The notes beneath the pieces are model-generated. The model was not told where the DNA came from and did no database searches. It saw nothing but the letters and a program-made list of their open reading frames with translations. From Myxococcales bacterium (lineage in GTDB: Bacteria; Myxococcota; Myxococcia; Myxococcales; JAJYLH01): 64,000 nt of DNA. Positions 1 to 7,949 of this stretch are shown here, one piece after another. The stretch is taken from positions 1 through 64,000 of the forward strand of contig JAJYLH010000021.1 of assembly GCA_021787845.1 (NCBI GenBank), read 5' to 3'. Position 1 is the stretch's first letter; each line of letters begins with the position of its first letter. A program made the position numbers and the translations under genes.

Positions 1-52
1 GGGCAGCCCGAAGCCCTGCGGGCTCCGGGACTGCCCATCCTACTGTCTGTCG
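1..52. repeat. Hairpin repeat, copy 1
   Basis: A 52-base unit that recurs at 94-145 with one change. Its first 36 bases fold into a hairpin: the outer arms GGGCAG and CTGCCC close an inner AGCCC-TGC-GGGCT stem. The tail ends in TACTGTCTGTCG in both copies. The unit begins exactly at the window edge, so a longer array may continue upstream. It resembles a REP-type or terminator-type intergenic element. No gene is supported between 1 and 278. Confidence 0.8.
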
Positions 53-93
53 CCACATCGACGAGCCGCCGCACACATTCGCTCTGGAACGAC

Positions 94-145
94 GGGCAGC
101 CGGAAGCCCTGCGGGCTCCGGGACTGCCCATCCTACTGTCTGTCG
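94..145. repeat. Hairpin repeat, copy 2
   Basis: Second copy of the unit at 1-52, same orientation, differing by one base near position 9 of the unit. It lies about 130 bases past the stop of the minus-strand lipoprotein gene at 279-1886, so one or both copies could end its transcript. The stem is not followed by a clear T tract on either strand. Confidence 0.8.
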
Positions 146-278
146 ATCCGTCAAGCGACAACCACACCCTCCCGGCTGGCGCAGACGCTCCACCCATCAA
201 ACGAACTCACCGCCACTCGGGCGCCGAAGCGGGACCCGGATGGCGGTGAGTCACGCGCGACCTTCACGTCTTACGGCA

Positions 279-1886
279 TCACGGACTGCCGCCGTCCGAT
301 CCGCAGGAGACCGGCACGGCGTCATAGCACCGGGCGACGCAGGCCGAGCAGTAATCGTGGCCATCGGAGTAGCAGACGCTGCCCGGCGCGACGCACCCGA
401 CGCCGCACGCCTGCACGCAGGCGTTGACGTCGGACGAGACGCACTGCCCAGTTACGCAAGTCTCGCCGCTCATGCAGTCGGCGTCGGTCGTGCAGGCGTT
501 GGACATCCCGCCATCCGCGGGGCCGCCGTCCGGCGTGCCGCCATCCGACTCGCAGGACACCTCGGACGCCCCGTTGCAGGCCGCGATGCACGAATTGCAG
601 TAGAACTGGCCGTCGGAGTAGCAGACGGTTCCTGGCGCGACGCAATCCTGGGGGCACGGCTGCTCGCAGGTACCGACATCGGATGGCACGCACTCGCCGC
701 TCTGGCAAACGTAGCCGCTCCCGCAGTCCGCATCGGTTTGGCATGCGATCCCGCCATCGGACGAGCCGCCATCGGACCCGCAGGTGACGGGCACCGCGTC
801 ATGGCAGCGAGCGATGCAATCGTTGCAGTAGCTCTGGCCATCCGAGTAGCAAACGGCTCCCGGCTCGACGCACCCGACGCCGCATTGCTGCTCGCACGTG
901 TTGACGTCGGACGGCGCGCACTCGCCGCTCTGGCAGACGTAGCCGCTCCCGCAGTCCGCATCGGTGAGGCAGGTGGTCGGCTGACCGCCGTCGGAGCCGC
1001 CATCGCTCCCGCCGTCGGACCCGCACGCGACCTGCTCGACGTCATAGCATCGCGCGTCGCAGGCCGAGCAGTAGAACTTGCCATCGGAGAAGCAGAGGCT
1101 TCCGGGAGCCGCGCAGCCGACGCCGCAAGCCTGGAGGCACGCGTCGACGCCCGAAGGGGGCGTGCTGGCCGTGCAGACGCCGTTGACGCAACTGTCGCCG
1201 TTTTCGTAGACGCAGTCGCTGTCCGTGCGGCACGCCATGCTGGCCCCGCCGTCGCCCGACGATCCGGAGACGCAGGCGTTCGCGACGCACGACTCGCCGT
1301 TCGCGCAGTCGCTGTCCGTCGAGCAGCCGCTCCCGCCGTCGGATTCGTTCTGGGTGAACGGTCCGTACTTGGTGAAGCCGTTGACTTGGAAGCTGACGTG
1401 CCCGGCGCCGCTCGCATCGATGCCGGTGATGGTGAGGACGGTCGGGCCGAAGTAGGTGCGCGCACCGGTCGACTCGACGGCGGCGACCCAGAGCGCGTGC
1501 TGGGCGCTGGCCTGGCTCGTTCCCGCCGCGAGCTGGAAGTTCAAGACGATCGTCGCCGGCTTCGAGAAATGCGTGCCCTCCGGTCCGAAGTCGACGACCG
1601 GCCCGGCCGCCTCGGTGCCCGCCGGCGCGACCGCGGAATCGCTCTGCGCGACCGTGATGATCGTGTCCGTCGACAGCGCGCCCGCCGGAATGGTGATGGA
1701 CGTGCCGCCGATCGACGTCGAGTCCGTGCTCGAGACGGCGACCGCGCCGCCCTGGGCAGCCCGGACGAGTTGGCTCTTCTGGAAAGGCGGGCTGCTCTGA
1801 TCGTCGCGCGGTCGCCCGCCGCACGCGGCGACCATCAGCAGGGCGACGCACGCGACCTGCATCGCGGTCGAACGGGACGTTGACAT
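279..1886 (-). CDS. Secreted lipoprotein with Kazal-like Cys repeats
   Basis: Predicted surface or secreted lipoprotein of 535 aa. The ATG at 1886 is chosen because GGAG stands about 8 bases upstream; a GTG at 1907 is possible. A hydrophobic signal ends in a VAAC lipobox (about residue 22). Residues ~55-170 have an IPAGAL...GPEG..F..P pattern like the ZU5-type domain of myxobacterial lipoproteins. The rest is Cys-rich. Five units of the type TDxDC..G..C..G.C are joined by (S)DGG linkers to four units of the type C.APG.VCYSDG..YC..C.A.C....V.C. The latter fit the Kazal/Kazal_2 protease-inhibitor pattern (VC.SDG..Y..C). No enzyme motif is seen. It could inhibit proteases or simply be a disulfide-braced surface protein. 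The domain names are judged by eye. Confidence 0.8.
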   Translation of the reverse strand: MSTSRSTAMQVACVALLMVAACGGRPRDDQSSPPFQKSQLVRAAQGGAVAVSSTDSTSIGGTSITIPAGALSTDTIITVAQSDSAVAPAGTEAAGPVVDFGPEGTHFSKPATIVLNFQLAAGTSQASAQHALWVAAVESTGARTYFGPTVLTITGIDASGAGHVSFQVNGFTKYGPFTQNESDGGSGCSTDSDCANGESCVANACVSGSSGDGGASMACRTDSDCVYENGDSCVNGVCTASTPPSGVDACLQACGVGCAAPGSLCFSDGKFYCSACDARCYDVEQVACGSDGGSDGGSDGGQPTTCLTDADCGSGYVCQSGECAPSDVNTCEQQCGVGCVEPGAVCYSDGQSYCNDCIARCHDAVPVTCGSDGGSSDGGIACQTDADCGSGYVCQSGECVPSDVGTCEQPCPQDCVAPGTVCYSDGQFYCNSCIAACNGASEVSCESDGGTPDGGPADGGMSNACTTDADCMSGETCVTGQCVSSDVNACVQACGVGCVAPGSVCYSDGHDYCSACVARCYDAVPVSCGSDGGSP

Positions 1887-2170
1887 CGAGGTTTCTCCGG
1901 GAGGCACCAGCTCCGGCGCGTATGTTACCCGAACGGACGGTTGTCTTCACGCCCGGCGCGCGAGCCGGCTCCAACGCGCGCCCGAGGCAAGCTGAGCCAT
2001 CATCGGCCGTGCCGGCTCTCCGCGTGGGAGGAAAACGAGTCGGAGCGCGGGCGTTTCTGCGCGCTCCCGCTTCGGCATGAGCACCTTGTTGGGCCAGACC
2101 ATCAGCCTGCACCGACGGCGGGCCGAGGACGCCCGCGCTCCGTTCGGGCGACGCAGGCTGGCGCGGTTTG

Positions 2171-2569
2171 TCAGAGAGGCGCGTTGGCCCTGGGCGGCTC
2201 GCTGTGCCGGACGTATCGGGCGATCTCGCCGAGCAGCACGTTCAGGTCGGGCGGCTTGCGCACGAGACCATCGAGCCCCAACTCGGCGGCGACGCGGTCC
2301 GCTTCCCACACGCCCGTCAGCGCGACAATCGATGTCTCGGCCCGCAAGCCGCGCGTGCGCAGCTCGGCGATGGTCGTCTCCACGTCGAAGCCCGGGATCG
2401 TCAGGTCGAGCAGAACCAGCGCCGGGCGCGCGGCCGCGACGGTGGCGACCAGGTTGCGGCCGTCCGCCAGTTCCCCGACCGAGTAGCCTTCGTCGCGCAG
2501 CACTTCGGCAAGCGTCAACCGGGTCTCGAGCTCGTCATCGACCACCAGCACGTCCATTTCAGGCCCCAT
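2171..2569 (-). CDS. Single-domain response regulator receiver
   Basis: A stand-alone CheY-like receiver of 132 aa. It begins MGPEMDVLVVDDE, so the acidic pair D10-D11 is present; the phosphoacceptor Asp lies in VLLDLT (~D55). Thr/Ala of the switch are in IVALTG and the conserved Lys is in VRKPPD. There is no output domain, so it must act by protein contact or in a phosphorelay. The start could be the ATG at 2569 or the internal ATG at 2557, which has GGGG upstream. No histidine kinase is encoded nearby, so the partner is unknown. Confidence 0.85.
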   Translation of the reverse strand: MGPEMDVLVVDDELETRLTLAEVLRDEGYSVGELADGRNLVATVAAARPALVLLDLTIPGFDVETTIAELRTRGLRAETSIVALTGVWEADRVAAELGLDGLVRKPPDLNVLLGEIARYVRHSEPPRANAPL

Positions 2570-2625
2570 GGGCAAGCCTTGGTCTCGTTCCGCCGGGCGC
2601 CAACCCCTGGTCCAGATTCCTCTCG

Positions 2626-3303
2626 TCACGGGAGGGCCACGCGGTTGGTCGCTTCGATCTCGGCGAGCAGATAGGACGCCGGTCTGGGCACCACGGTACC
2701 GTCGGCGCCGGTCCCGGAGTCGGTGAAGGTCGCGAGGTCGGACAGGAAGTCTTGCGGATGGTCGGGAAGGCGGTCGATTTCGAGCTCGACCGCGGTCGGC
2801 GTCGCCAACAACACCGAGACGCCGGTCATGTCGTGCCAACGCGCGAGGAACTTGCTGAGCTGGTCGACGTCGACGGCGCGCACGCCCGCGTCGCGGAGCA
2901 CCGGGTCGCCGGAGCCGTTGCCGGCCGTGGTTCCAACCGCGACCCAACTGCCGCGCCGGTCGGTGCCGGCCTCGTAGACGACCGGATGCCGAGCAGAGCC
3001 CGTTCCGCCGTCCGGGAGGGCCGCTGTCCGGTCGAGCTCCCGGCGCATCGCGTGGACCGTGAACGCCGCGACAGCTGGTCGCACGAAGAACCAGAAGCCG
3101 ATCGGCGTGCCTTCGCGATCGAACCGGCTGATGACCTTCGTGCGGGGGCCCTCAGGGAGGAGCTCGTAGAGCAGCGCCGGAGCCCCGAGGCGGCGGCGCT
3201 CCAGCTCAGAGAGGACGTGCGGCTTGGTCGGGTCCGTCGCCGCCCGGTGATGGCTCGGACAGCCGGCGCACGCGAGCGCGATGAGCAGCGCGAGGGGGCG
3301 CAT
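2626..3303 (-). CDS. Lipoprotein with possible DUF4253-like C-terminus
   Basis: Putative lipoprotein of about 225 aa starting at the ATG at 3303 (a GTG at 3312 would add three residues). The signal sequence MRPLALLIALACAGC has a lipobox with Cys15. The middle holds FDREGTPIGFWFFVRP and a Trp/Arg-rich segment. The C-terminal part, from the conserved LSKFLARWHDMTGV region onward, recalls the W..RW...TG pattern of DUF4253 proteins, but I could not test this. It ends 57 bases before the receiver gene on the same strand, so the two may be co-transcribed. Function unknown. Confidence 0.65.
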   Translation of the reverse strand: MRPLALLIALACAGCPSHHRAATDPTKPHVLSELERRRLGAPALLYELLPEGPRTKVISRFDREGTPIGFWFFVRPAVAAFTVHAMRRELDRTAALPDGGTGSARHPVVYEAGTDRRGSWVAVGTTAGNGSGDPVLRDAGVRAVDVDQLSKFLARWHDMTGVSVLLATPTAVELEIDRLPDHPQDFLSDLATFTDSGTGADGTVVPRPASYLLAEIEATNRVALP

Positions 3304-3342
3304 GTTCGCCACTCTAACGAACCGGCGGCCGCGGGCCGAGCG

Positions 3343-3642
3343 CTAAAACGGGAGCGGAGGACGCAACGCGGCGAGGCGGCGCCATGTCGGCTGGCCCCAG
3401 TCGGTGCCGGACTCCATCTGCCGACCCGGCTCGATCGGCGACTCGGCGTCCATCAGGTCCTCGTGCGACTCGCGGATGTCCTCGAGCAGGAGCGTCGCCG
3501 GACCCGACGAGCATGGCACCCGGAGCGACGCGGCACGGCCGTTGTGCTCGCCGGCCGGAAGGTCGTAGGCCCGGTCCGGCTCCAGCGACACCGAACCGTC
3601 GACTTCGTCCGAGACATCGAACGGCCAGGGCACGTCGGACAT
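3343..3642 (-). CDS. Small hypothetical protein
   Basis: A 99-aa acidic protein (MSDVPWPFDVSDEVDG...). The start at 3642 is fixed by a strong GGAGG seven bases upstream. Longer in-frame starts up to 3726 lack this. No signal peptide, membrane segment or known motif is recognised. It ends 39 bases before the lipoprotein gene on the same strand. Upstream on the same strand a TTGACA box lies at 3734-3729, but no good -10 box was found at the right spacing. It could be real but fast-evolving. Confidence 0.5.
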   Translation of the reverse strand: MSDVPWPFDVSDEVDGSVSLEPDRAYDLPAGEHNGRAASLRVPCSSGPATLLLEDIRESHEDLMDAESPIEPGRQMESGTDWGQPTWRRLAALRPPLPF

Positions 3643-3750
3643 CGGCACCTCCAGGCAACTTACGATGCCCATCGAAGGCGGCCGGTGCCCGGGGCCAGCC
3701 CGACGACAACTTCGGATAAGGTACATTATGTCAACCAGCGTCGTCTCAAG

Positions 3751-3798
3751 CCGATTGGACCGATCAGTCCGATCCGACCGATCGGTCCGATCCGACGG
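3751..3798. repeat. GATC hairpin repeat, copy A
   Basis: An imperfect palindrome with arms GATTGGACCGATC (3753-3765) and GATCGGTCCGATC (3780-3792) around a 14-base loop. The same 13-14-13 design recurs at 25709-25748 and 52953-52992. This copy lies about 52 bases past the stop of the minus-strand M16 peptidase gene that ends at 3850. It has several GATC sites and no T tract. Confidence 0.85.
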
Positions 3799-3849
3799 CG
3801 TGCGGTCCTTCGTCCAGCTTTCGTCCGGCCCAGCCGCGGCCGCTCGCGG

Positions 3850-5202
3850 TCACCGAAAGTCGTCGACCTTGCGCACCGTCACCGCGCCGAGCCCTTCGAG
3901 CTGCGCCGCGATTTCCCCCGCGCGCCCGACGACGACCACCTTCGCGCCGTCGCTTCCGGGAAACAGCCGCGCCATCTCCACCACCTCGGGCAACGTCGCC
4001 CGCGCGAGCTCGTCGCGGTAGCGCGCGACGACGTCGAACGGCAGTCCGAGAAAACGCGCGCTCGAAAGAGCCTCGGCGAGCTGTTCGTTCGACTCGACCC
4101 GTTCCGGATACAGCCCGATGACGTAGCGCCGCGCCTTGTCCAGCTCCTGCGCCGTCGGCCCTTCGGCTCGAAACGCGTCGAGCACCCCCAGCGACACGTC
4201 GAGGATCTCGCGAGCGGTCTCGCTCTTCGTGAAGGTCGCGAGCGTGACCGCGCCCAGCTCCCGCAGCGCGACCAGGCGCGTCCCGACCGAATACGACAAA
4301 CCGCGATTGACCCGCACCTCGTCCACCAGCCGCGAGGTGAACCCGCCGCCGACCACCGCGTTCGCCAGGACCGCAGCGTAGAAACGCACATCCTTCCGGG
4401 CTATGCCCGGCACCGCGAGCCGCACCTGCGCCTGCGTCGCGTCGGCCTTGTCGACGAGCAGGACGTCGAGGCCGCGCGGCCGTGCTGCCGCCGCCGGCGA
4501 GCTCGACGCCAGGGGCTCGCCCTCCCACTCGCCGAAAGCGTTTCGGGCGAGCTGCACCGCTTCTTCCGGCCGGATGTCGCCAGCAAAGAGCAGGAGCGCT
4601 CCCGCTGGCCGATAGGTCGCGTCGCGAAAGGCGGCGGCATCCTCCCGCCGGAACGTCTCGACCGTCGAGGCGCGGCCGTCGCCCGGGTGCCCGTAGGCAT
4701 GATCCTTTCCGTAGAATATATCGACCAGCGCCCGGTCGGCGACCGAGGACGGTTCGTCGAGAAGCTGCGCGAGAAGCGCGAGCGTCCGCCGGCGGGCCAG
4801 CTCGACCTCGGGCTCGGGAAACGACGCGCGCTGCGCGAGGTCCGCGATGACCTCGAGCGCCCCGGCTGCGTGGTCGCTCGGAACCGTCGCGGTCAAGCCG
4901 GTCGCCTCCAGGCCGGCGTCGACGCCGAGGAGCCCGCCGACCGACTCGATCGCGTCGTCGATCTGGTCGGCCGAACGCCTGGCGGTTCCGCGCCGGAGGA
5001 GGTCCGCCGTGAACGCGGCGAGCCCGTCCTTTCCGAGCGGGTCTCGCGCGCTGCCGGTGCCGATGACCAGCCGCACGGTCACCAGCGGCAGGTCGTGCCG
5101 TTCGACCGTCACCACCGAAAGCCCGTTGGGAAGCGCGGTCTCGGTGAGCGGCGGGAGGGTCATCGGCGCGACGTGAAACGGCAGCGCTTCCGGAGTGTTC
5201 AT
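3850..5202 (-). CDS. M16 peptidase-like protein, non-catalytic subunit
   Basis: A 450-aa M16 (insulinase/pitrilysin) family protein. The ATG at 5202 is preceded by AGAGAGGAAGAGAAGG. It has the family fold markers (LPNGLSVVTVERHDLP near the N-terminus; a late R.NRGLSYSVG segment) but lacks the HxxEH zinc motif: the matching position reads GLAAFTADLL. It should therefore be an inactive, structural half. The gene directly upstream (5409-6755) encodes a partner with an intact HLFEH. Known two-gene M16 systems work as heterodimers of an active and an inactive subunit, which fits this order. No signal peptide is seen, so it may be cytoplasmic. A palindromic repeat sits in the 200-base gap between the two genes. 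Confidence 0.9.
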   Translation of the reverse strand: MNTPEALPFHVAPMTLPPLTETALPNGLSVVTVERHDLPLVTVRLVIGTGSARDPLGKDGLAAFTADLLRRGTARRSADQIDDAIESVGGLLGVDAGLEATGLTATVPSDHAAGALEVIADLAQRASFPEPEVELARRRTLALLAQLLDEPSSVADRALVDIFYGKDHAYGHPGDGRASTVETFRREDAAAFRDATYRPAGALLLFAGDIRPEEAVQLARNAFGEWEGEPLASSSPAAAARPRGLDVLLVDKADATQAQVRLAVPGIARKDVRFYAAVLANAVVGGGFTSRLVDEVRVNRGLSYSVGTRLVALRELGAVTLATFTKSETAREILDVSLGVLDAFRAEGPTAQELDKARRYVIGLYPERVESNEQLAEALSSARFLGLPFDVVARYRDELARATLPEVVEMARLFPGSDGAKVVVVGRAGEIAAQLEGLGAVTVRKVDDFR

Positions 5203-5265
5203 CGCCTTCTCTTCCTCTCTGACGAGCTGGAAATGGCCGGAACATGTTCCGACGCGTTCTCGTTC

Positions 5266-5345
5266 CCGCTCATCCTGAGCGTAGTCGAAGGAGGGGCGGA
5301 AACGTCCTCGGCCGCTTGCCCTTCGACTGCGCTCAGGGTGAGCGG
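5266..5345. repeat. Inverted repeat with GTCGAAGG core
   Basis: Two 26-base arms (5266-5291 and 5320-5345) are near-perfect inverted copies with CTGAGC and GTCGAAGG cores, separated by 28 bases. It lies between the two M16 peptidase genes. A related element lies at 45844-45901. Repeats with TCATCCTGAGC...GTCGAAGG cores are familiar in intergenic DNA of many environmental bacteria. In RNA form it would make a long stem that could affect the transcript linking the two genes. Confidence 0.8.
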
Positions 5346-5408
5346 TCCAGGACAGCAAGACTTTCAAGGTCTTTCTATTCCCGACGCTGGGCGCCGCAGG
5401 CGGCATCG

Positions 5409-6755
5409 CTACCTCTCGGACACGGCCTCGCCGACCGGCACCAGCTCCACCACCGACCGCCGCTCGGGCACCAGGTACCGGCGCGCCGCGGCGCGCACGT
5501 CGTCCGCCGTCACCTGCTCGTAGCGCTCGAGCGTCTGGAACAACGCCCTCCAGGAGCCATGCAGGACCTCGTGCTCCCCGAGGGCGTGCGCCTTGCCGTT
5601 GTGTGTCGCGAGCGCCCGCAGCGTCTGGCCGCGAAGGAGGTTCTTCGCGCGCTCCAGCTCCGCGGCGGGCAACGGACCCGTCTGCAGCTTGACGACCTCC
5701 TCATCGAGAGCCTGGAGCGCTCTGGCTGGGTCCCCCTCCGGAGGGAGCTCCAGCGAGACCTTGAACGTGCTCGGATCGATCCGCCAGTCGAAGTAAGCGA
5801 GGGCGCTGGTCGCGACCTCTTTCTTGCGCACGAGCACGCGCGAGAGCCGGGCGCCCTCCCCGATCGACAGCACGGTCTGCACGAGGTCCAGCGCCGCCGC
5901 GTCGGCGTGGCGCGCCTCGACCGCCTTGTACGCGAGCGCGAGCGCGGGCGCCTGCGCGGCGTGACGAATCTTGACGTATCGCTCGCCGTGCTGTTCGGGC
6001 TCCGCCTGCACGACGCCAGGCAGAGGCGGTCCTGCTGGGATGCTGTGGTAGTGCTCTTCGATGAGCCGCAGGGTCGGCTCGGGCTCGAGATCGCCCACCA
6101 GCACCATCACCGCGTTGTTCGGCGCGTAGTAGGCGCGAAAGTACTCGATGCACTGGGCTTTCGTGATCGCGTCCAAGTCGCCCATCCAGCCGACCACCGG
6201 CCAGTGGTACGAGTGCGCGACGAACGCGGTCGCGTCCAGCAGCTCGTCCATCATCCCGCCCAGGTCGTTGTCGACCCGGTAGCGCCGCTCTTCCTTCACC
6301 ACCTCGCGTTCGCGCTTCAAGCACTCGTCGTCGATGGTCAGCGCCCGCATCCGGTCGCTCTCCAGGTCGACGACCAGCTCGAGCGCGTCCCTGTCGAAGT
6401 CCTCGTAGTAGGCGGTCACGTCGCTCGAGGTGTAGGCGTTCGAAGTGCCACCGCGCGCTTCGAGGAGGCGGTCGAACTCCTTCGGCCCGAACCTCGCGGA
6501 GCCGTTGAACATCATGTGCTCGAAGAGGTGCGAGATGCCGGTGATGCCCGGCCGCTCGTTGCGGCTGCCGACCTTGAAGAACGTGTAGTACGTGATGGTC
6601 GGGAGCCCCGGCTCGGGCAGCAGGCGCACGTTCAACCCGTTCGCCAGCGTGTGCTCGACGACCAGCAAGCGCGACGGGTCGAGCCCGCGCCGGGAGCCCG
6701 ACCGGCCGGGAGCCCCCGGATGGGCTGAGAAACCAGGGTCGGAAAAGCACGGCAT
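5409..6755 (-). CDS. M16 zinc peptidase, catalytic subunit
   Basis: A 448-aa zinc metallopeptidase of family M16. The zinc motif HLFEH is at residues 76-80 (ISHLFEHMMFNG), and the downstream Glu ligand is in the EREVVKEERR segment about 75 residues later. The C-terminal half carries the usual second M16 domain. Family members cleave peptides in a closed chamber made of two halves; the second half is probably the inactive protein of 3850-5202. The start at 6755 has only a modest GAGGG about 12 bases upstream, and the first 30 residues are poorly conserved in style, so a later start is possible. No clear signal peptide is present. Confidence 0.92.
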   Translation of the reverse strand: MPCFSDPGFSAHPGAPGRSGSRRGLDPSRLLVVEHTLANGLNVRLLPEPGLPTITYYTFFKVGSRNERPGITGISHLFEHMMFNGSARFGPKEFDRLLEARGGTSNAYTSSDVTAYYEDFDRDALELVVDLESDRMRALTIDDECLKREREVVKEERRYRVDNDLGGMMDELLDATAFVAHSYHWPVVGWMGDLDAITKAQCIEYFRAYYAPNNAVMVLVGDLEPEPTLRLIEEHYHSIPAGPPLPGVVQAEPEQHGERYVKIRHAAQAPALALAYKAVEARHADAAALDLVQTVLSIGEGARLSRVLVRKKEVATSALAYFDWRIDPSTFKVSLELPPEGDPARALQALDEEVVKLQTGPLPAAELERAKNLLRGQTLRALATHNGKAHALGEHEVLHGSWRALFQTLERYEQVTADDVRAAARRYLVPERRSVVELVPVGEAVSER

Positions 6756-6884
6756 CGAAAAAGCCCTCGGGCGTTCTTTGAGGTCCGCGCAAGCTAGGGC
6801 CCTGATGCCGGCCGGTCAACCGATCGGCGTTGGCGCTTCGTCGATGCCTGCATTCGAGTTACAAGCAAGGCCCAGGAGGCGCTG

Positions 6885-7919
6885 ATGGTCGACGAGCAAC
6901 GGCTGGAGAGCTTGTGCGAGCAGGCGGAGGCGGCCCTCGAGAACGCGCAGCCCGAGGCCGCTCGCGACCTGATGGAAGAAGCGCTGGCGCTCTCGCCTCG
7001 CTTCGGGCCGGCGCTCCTCCTGAAGATCGAGGCGCTCTTCGCGCTCGGCGAGGTCGATGACGCTCTCGCCGCCGCGGATGACTGCGCGCAGCTCGTCGCC
7101 GACGACCCGCGGGCGCTGGTGCGGCTCGCGGATCTCCTGATTCTGGGGAACGGCGAGGACCCCGAGGTGGTGCGCACCGCCCTGTCGCACCTCGCGCAAG
7201 CGCAGCGGGCCTCCCTGCGCCTAACGGATCCGCTCTTGCACAGCGACCTGGAGCGCTCCCGGGGGCAGGCGCTGCTCGCGCTCGACGACCTCCCCGGCGC
7301 CGCGCAGGCGCTCGAGCGGGCACGCGAGCTCGCCGCCGACGCAGCCGACGACGACCTCCTCGTCGAGCTCGCGATGATCTGGTTCGAGACGCTGCGCTTC
7401 TCTGAGGCGGCGGCGCTCCTGAAGAGCGTTCTGAACCGGGACCCGGAGCACGCCGACGCCGTCCACTACCTCGGCCTGCTCGCGGAACGGCAGGGCGACC
7501 AGCGGCAAGCGCAGGAGCTTTTCGAGCGCGCGAGGGAGATCGACCCCGAGTCCTATCCGGAACCGGTGAGCGTGACCGATGTCGAGCTCCAGGAGGCCAT
7601 CACCCGGGCCAAGGCGGCGCTGCCCCCGCGGGTGGGCGAGTTCCTCGACGCGGCTCGCATCGCCGTCGAGCCGCTCCCGCCGCTGGAGCTGCTGAAGGGA
7701 CCGCCAGCGCTCTCGCCCCTCGCCACGGCCATCACCCGAGAGCCCTCCGGCTCACCGGCAGCGCAGCCGGGTACCATTCACCTCTACCGCCAGAACTTGG
7801 TCCGCTACTGCGCCGACCGCGACGAGCTGGACGACGAAATCGCGGCCACCTTGCTCCACGAGGCCATCCACGCCCCGGGTTGGAGCGACGACGAGCCCTA
7901 CGAGCACGGGCTGCACTGA
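6885..7919 (+). CDS. TPR protein fused to a minimal zincin domain
   Basis: A 344-aa protein. The ATG follows AGGAGG by six bases. Residues ~5-210 are a run of TPR-like helical pairs (for example GLLAERQGDQRQAQELFERA). Residues ~235-344 look like the small zincin family PF06262: a P.R...FLDAARIAVEPLP segment, then IHLYRQNLVRYCADRDEL, then HEAIH (H325-E-x-x-H329), followed by acidic residues that may supply the third zinc ligand. Stand-alone members of that family are ~110-130 aa, so the long TPR front is unusual. The TPR half may bring a partner or substrate to the peptidase. It is divergent from the M16 pair, with which it may share a promoter region. Confidence 0.85.
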   Translation: MVDEQRLESLCEQAEAALENAQPEAARDLMEEALALSPRFGPALLLKIEALFALGEVDDALAAADDCAQLVADDPRALVRLADLLILGNGEDPEVVRTALSHLAQAQRASLRLTDPLLHSDLERSRGQALLALDDLPGAAQALERARELAADAADDDLLVELAMIWFETLRFSEAAALLKSVLNRDPEHADAVHYLGLLAERQGDQRQAQELFERAREIDPESYPEPVSVTDVELQEAITRAKAALPPRVGEFLDAARIAVEPLPPLELLKGPPALSPLATAITREPSGSPAAQPGTIHLYRQNLVRYCADRDELDDEIAATLLHEAIHAPGWSDDEPYEHGLH

Positions 7920-7949
7920 TTTCGCCGGGGCGGGGCTGGCTTCTCGCGG

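Noticed and set aside
3729-3734. TTGACA on the minus strand before the small gene at 3343
   Set aside because: No acceptable -10 box at 16-18 bases, so it is mentioned with the gene only.
2077-5523. Long plus-strand open frame of about 1150 codons
   Set aside because: Antisense to the receiver, lipoprotein and M16 genes; low-complexity product with no family likeness.
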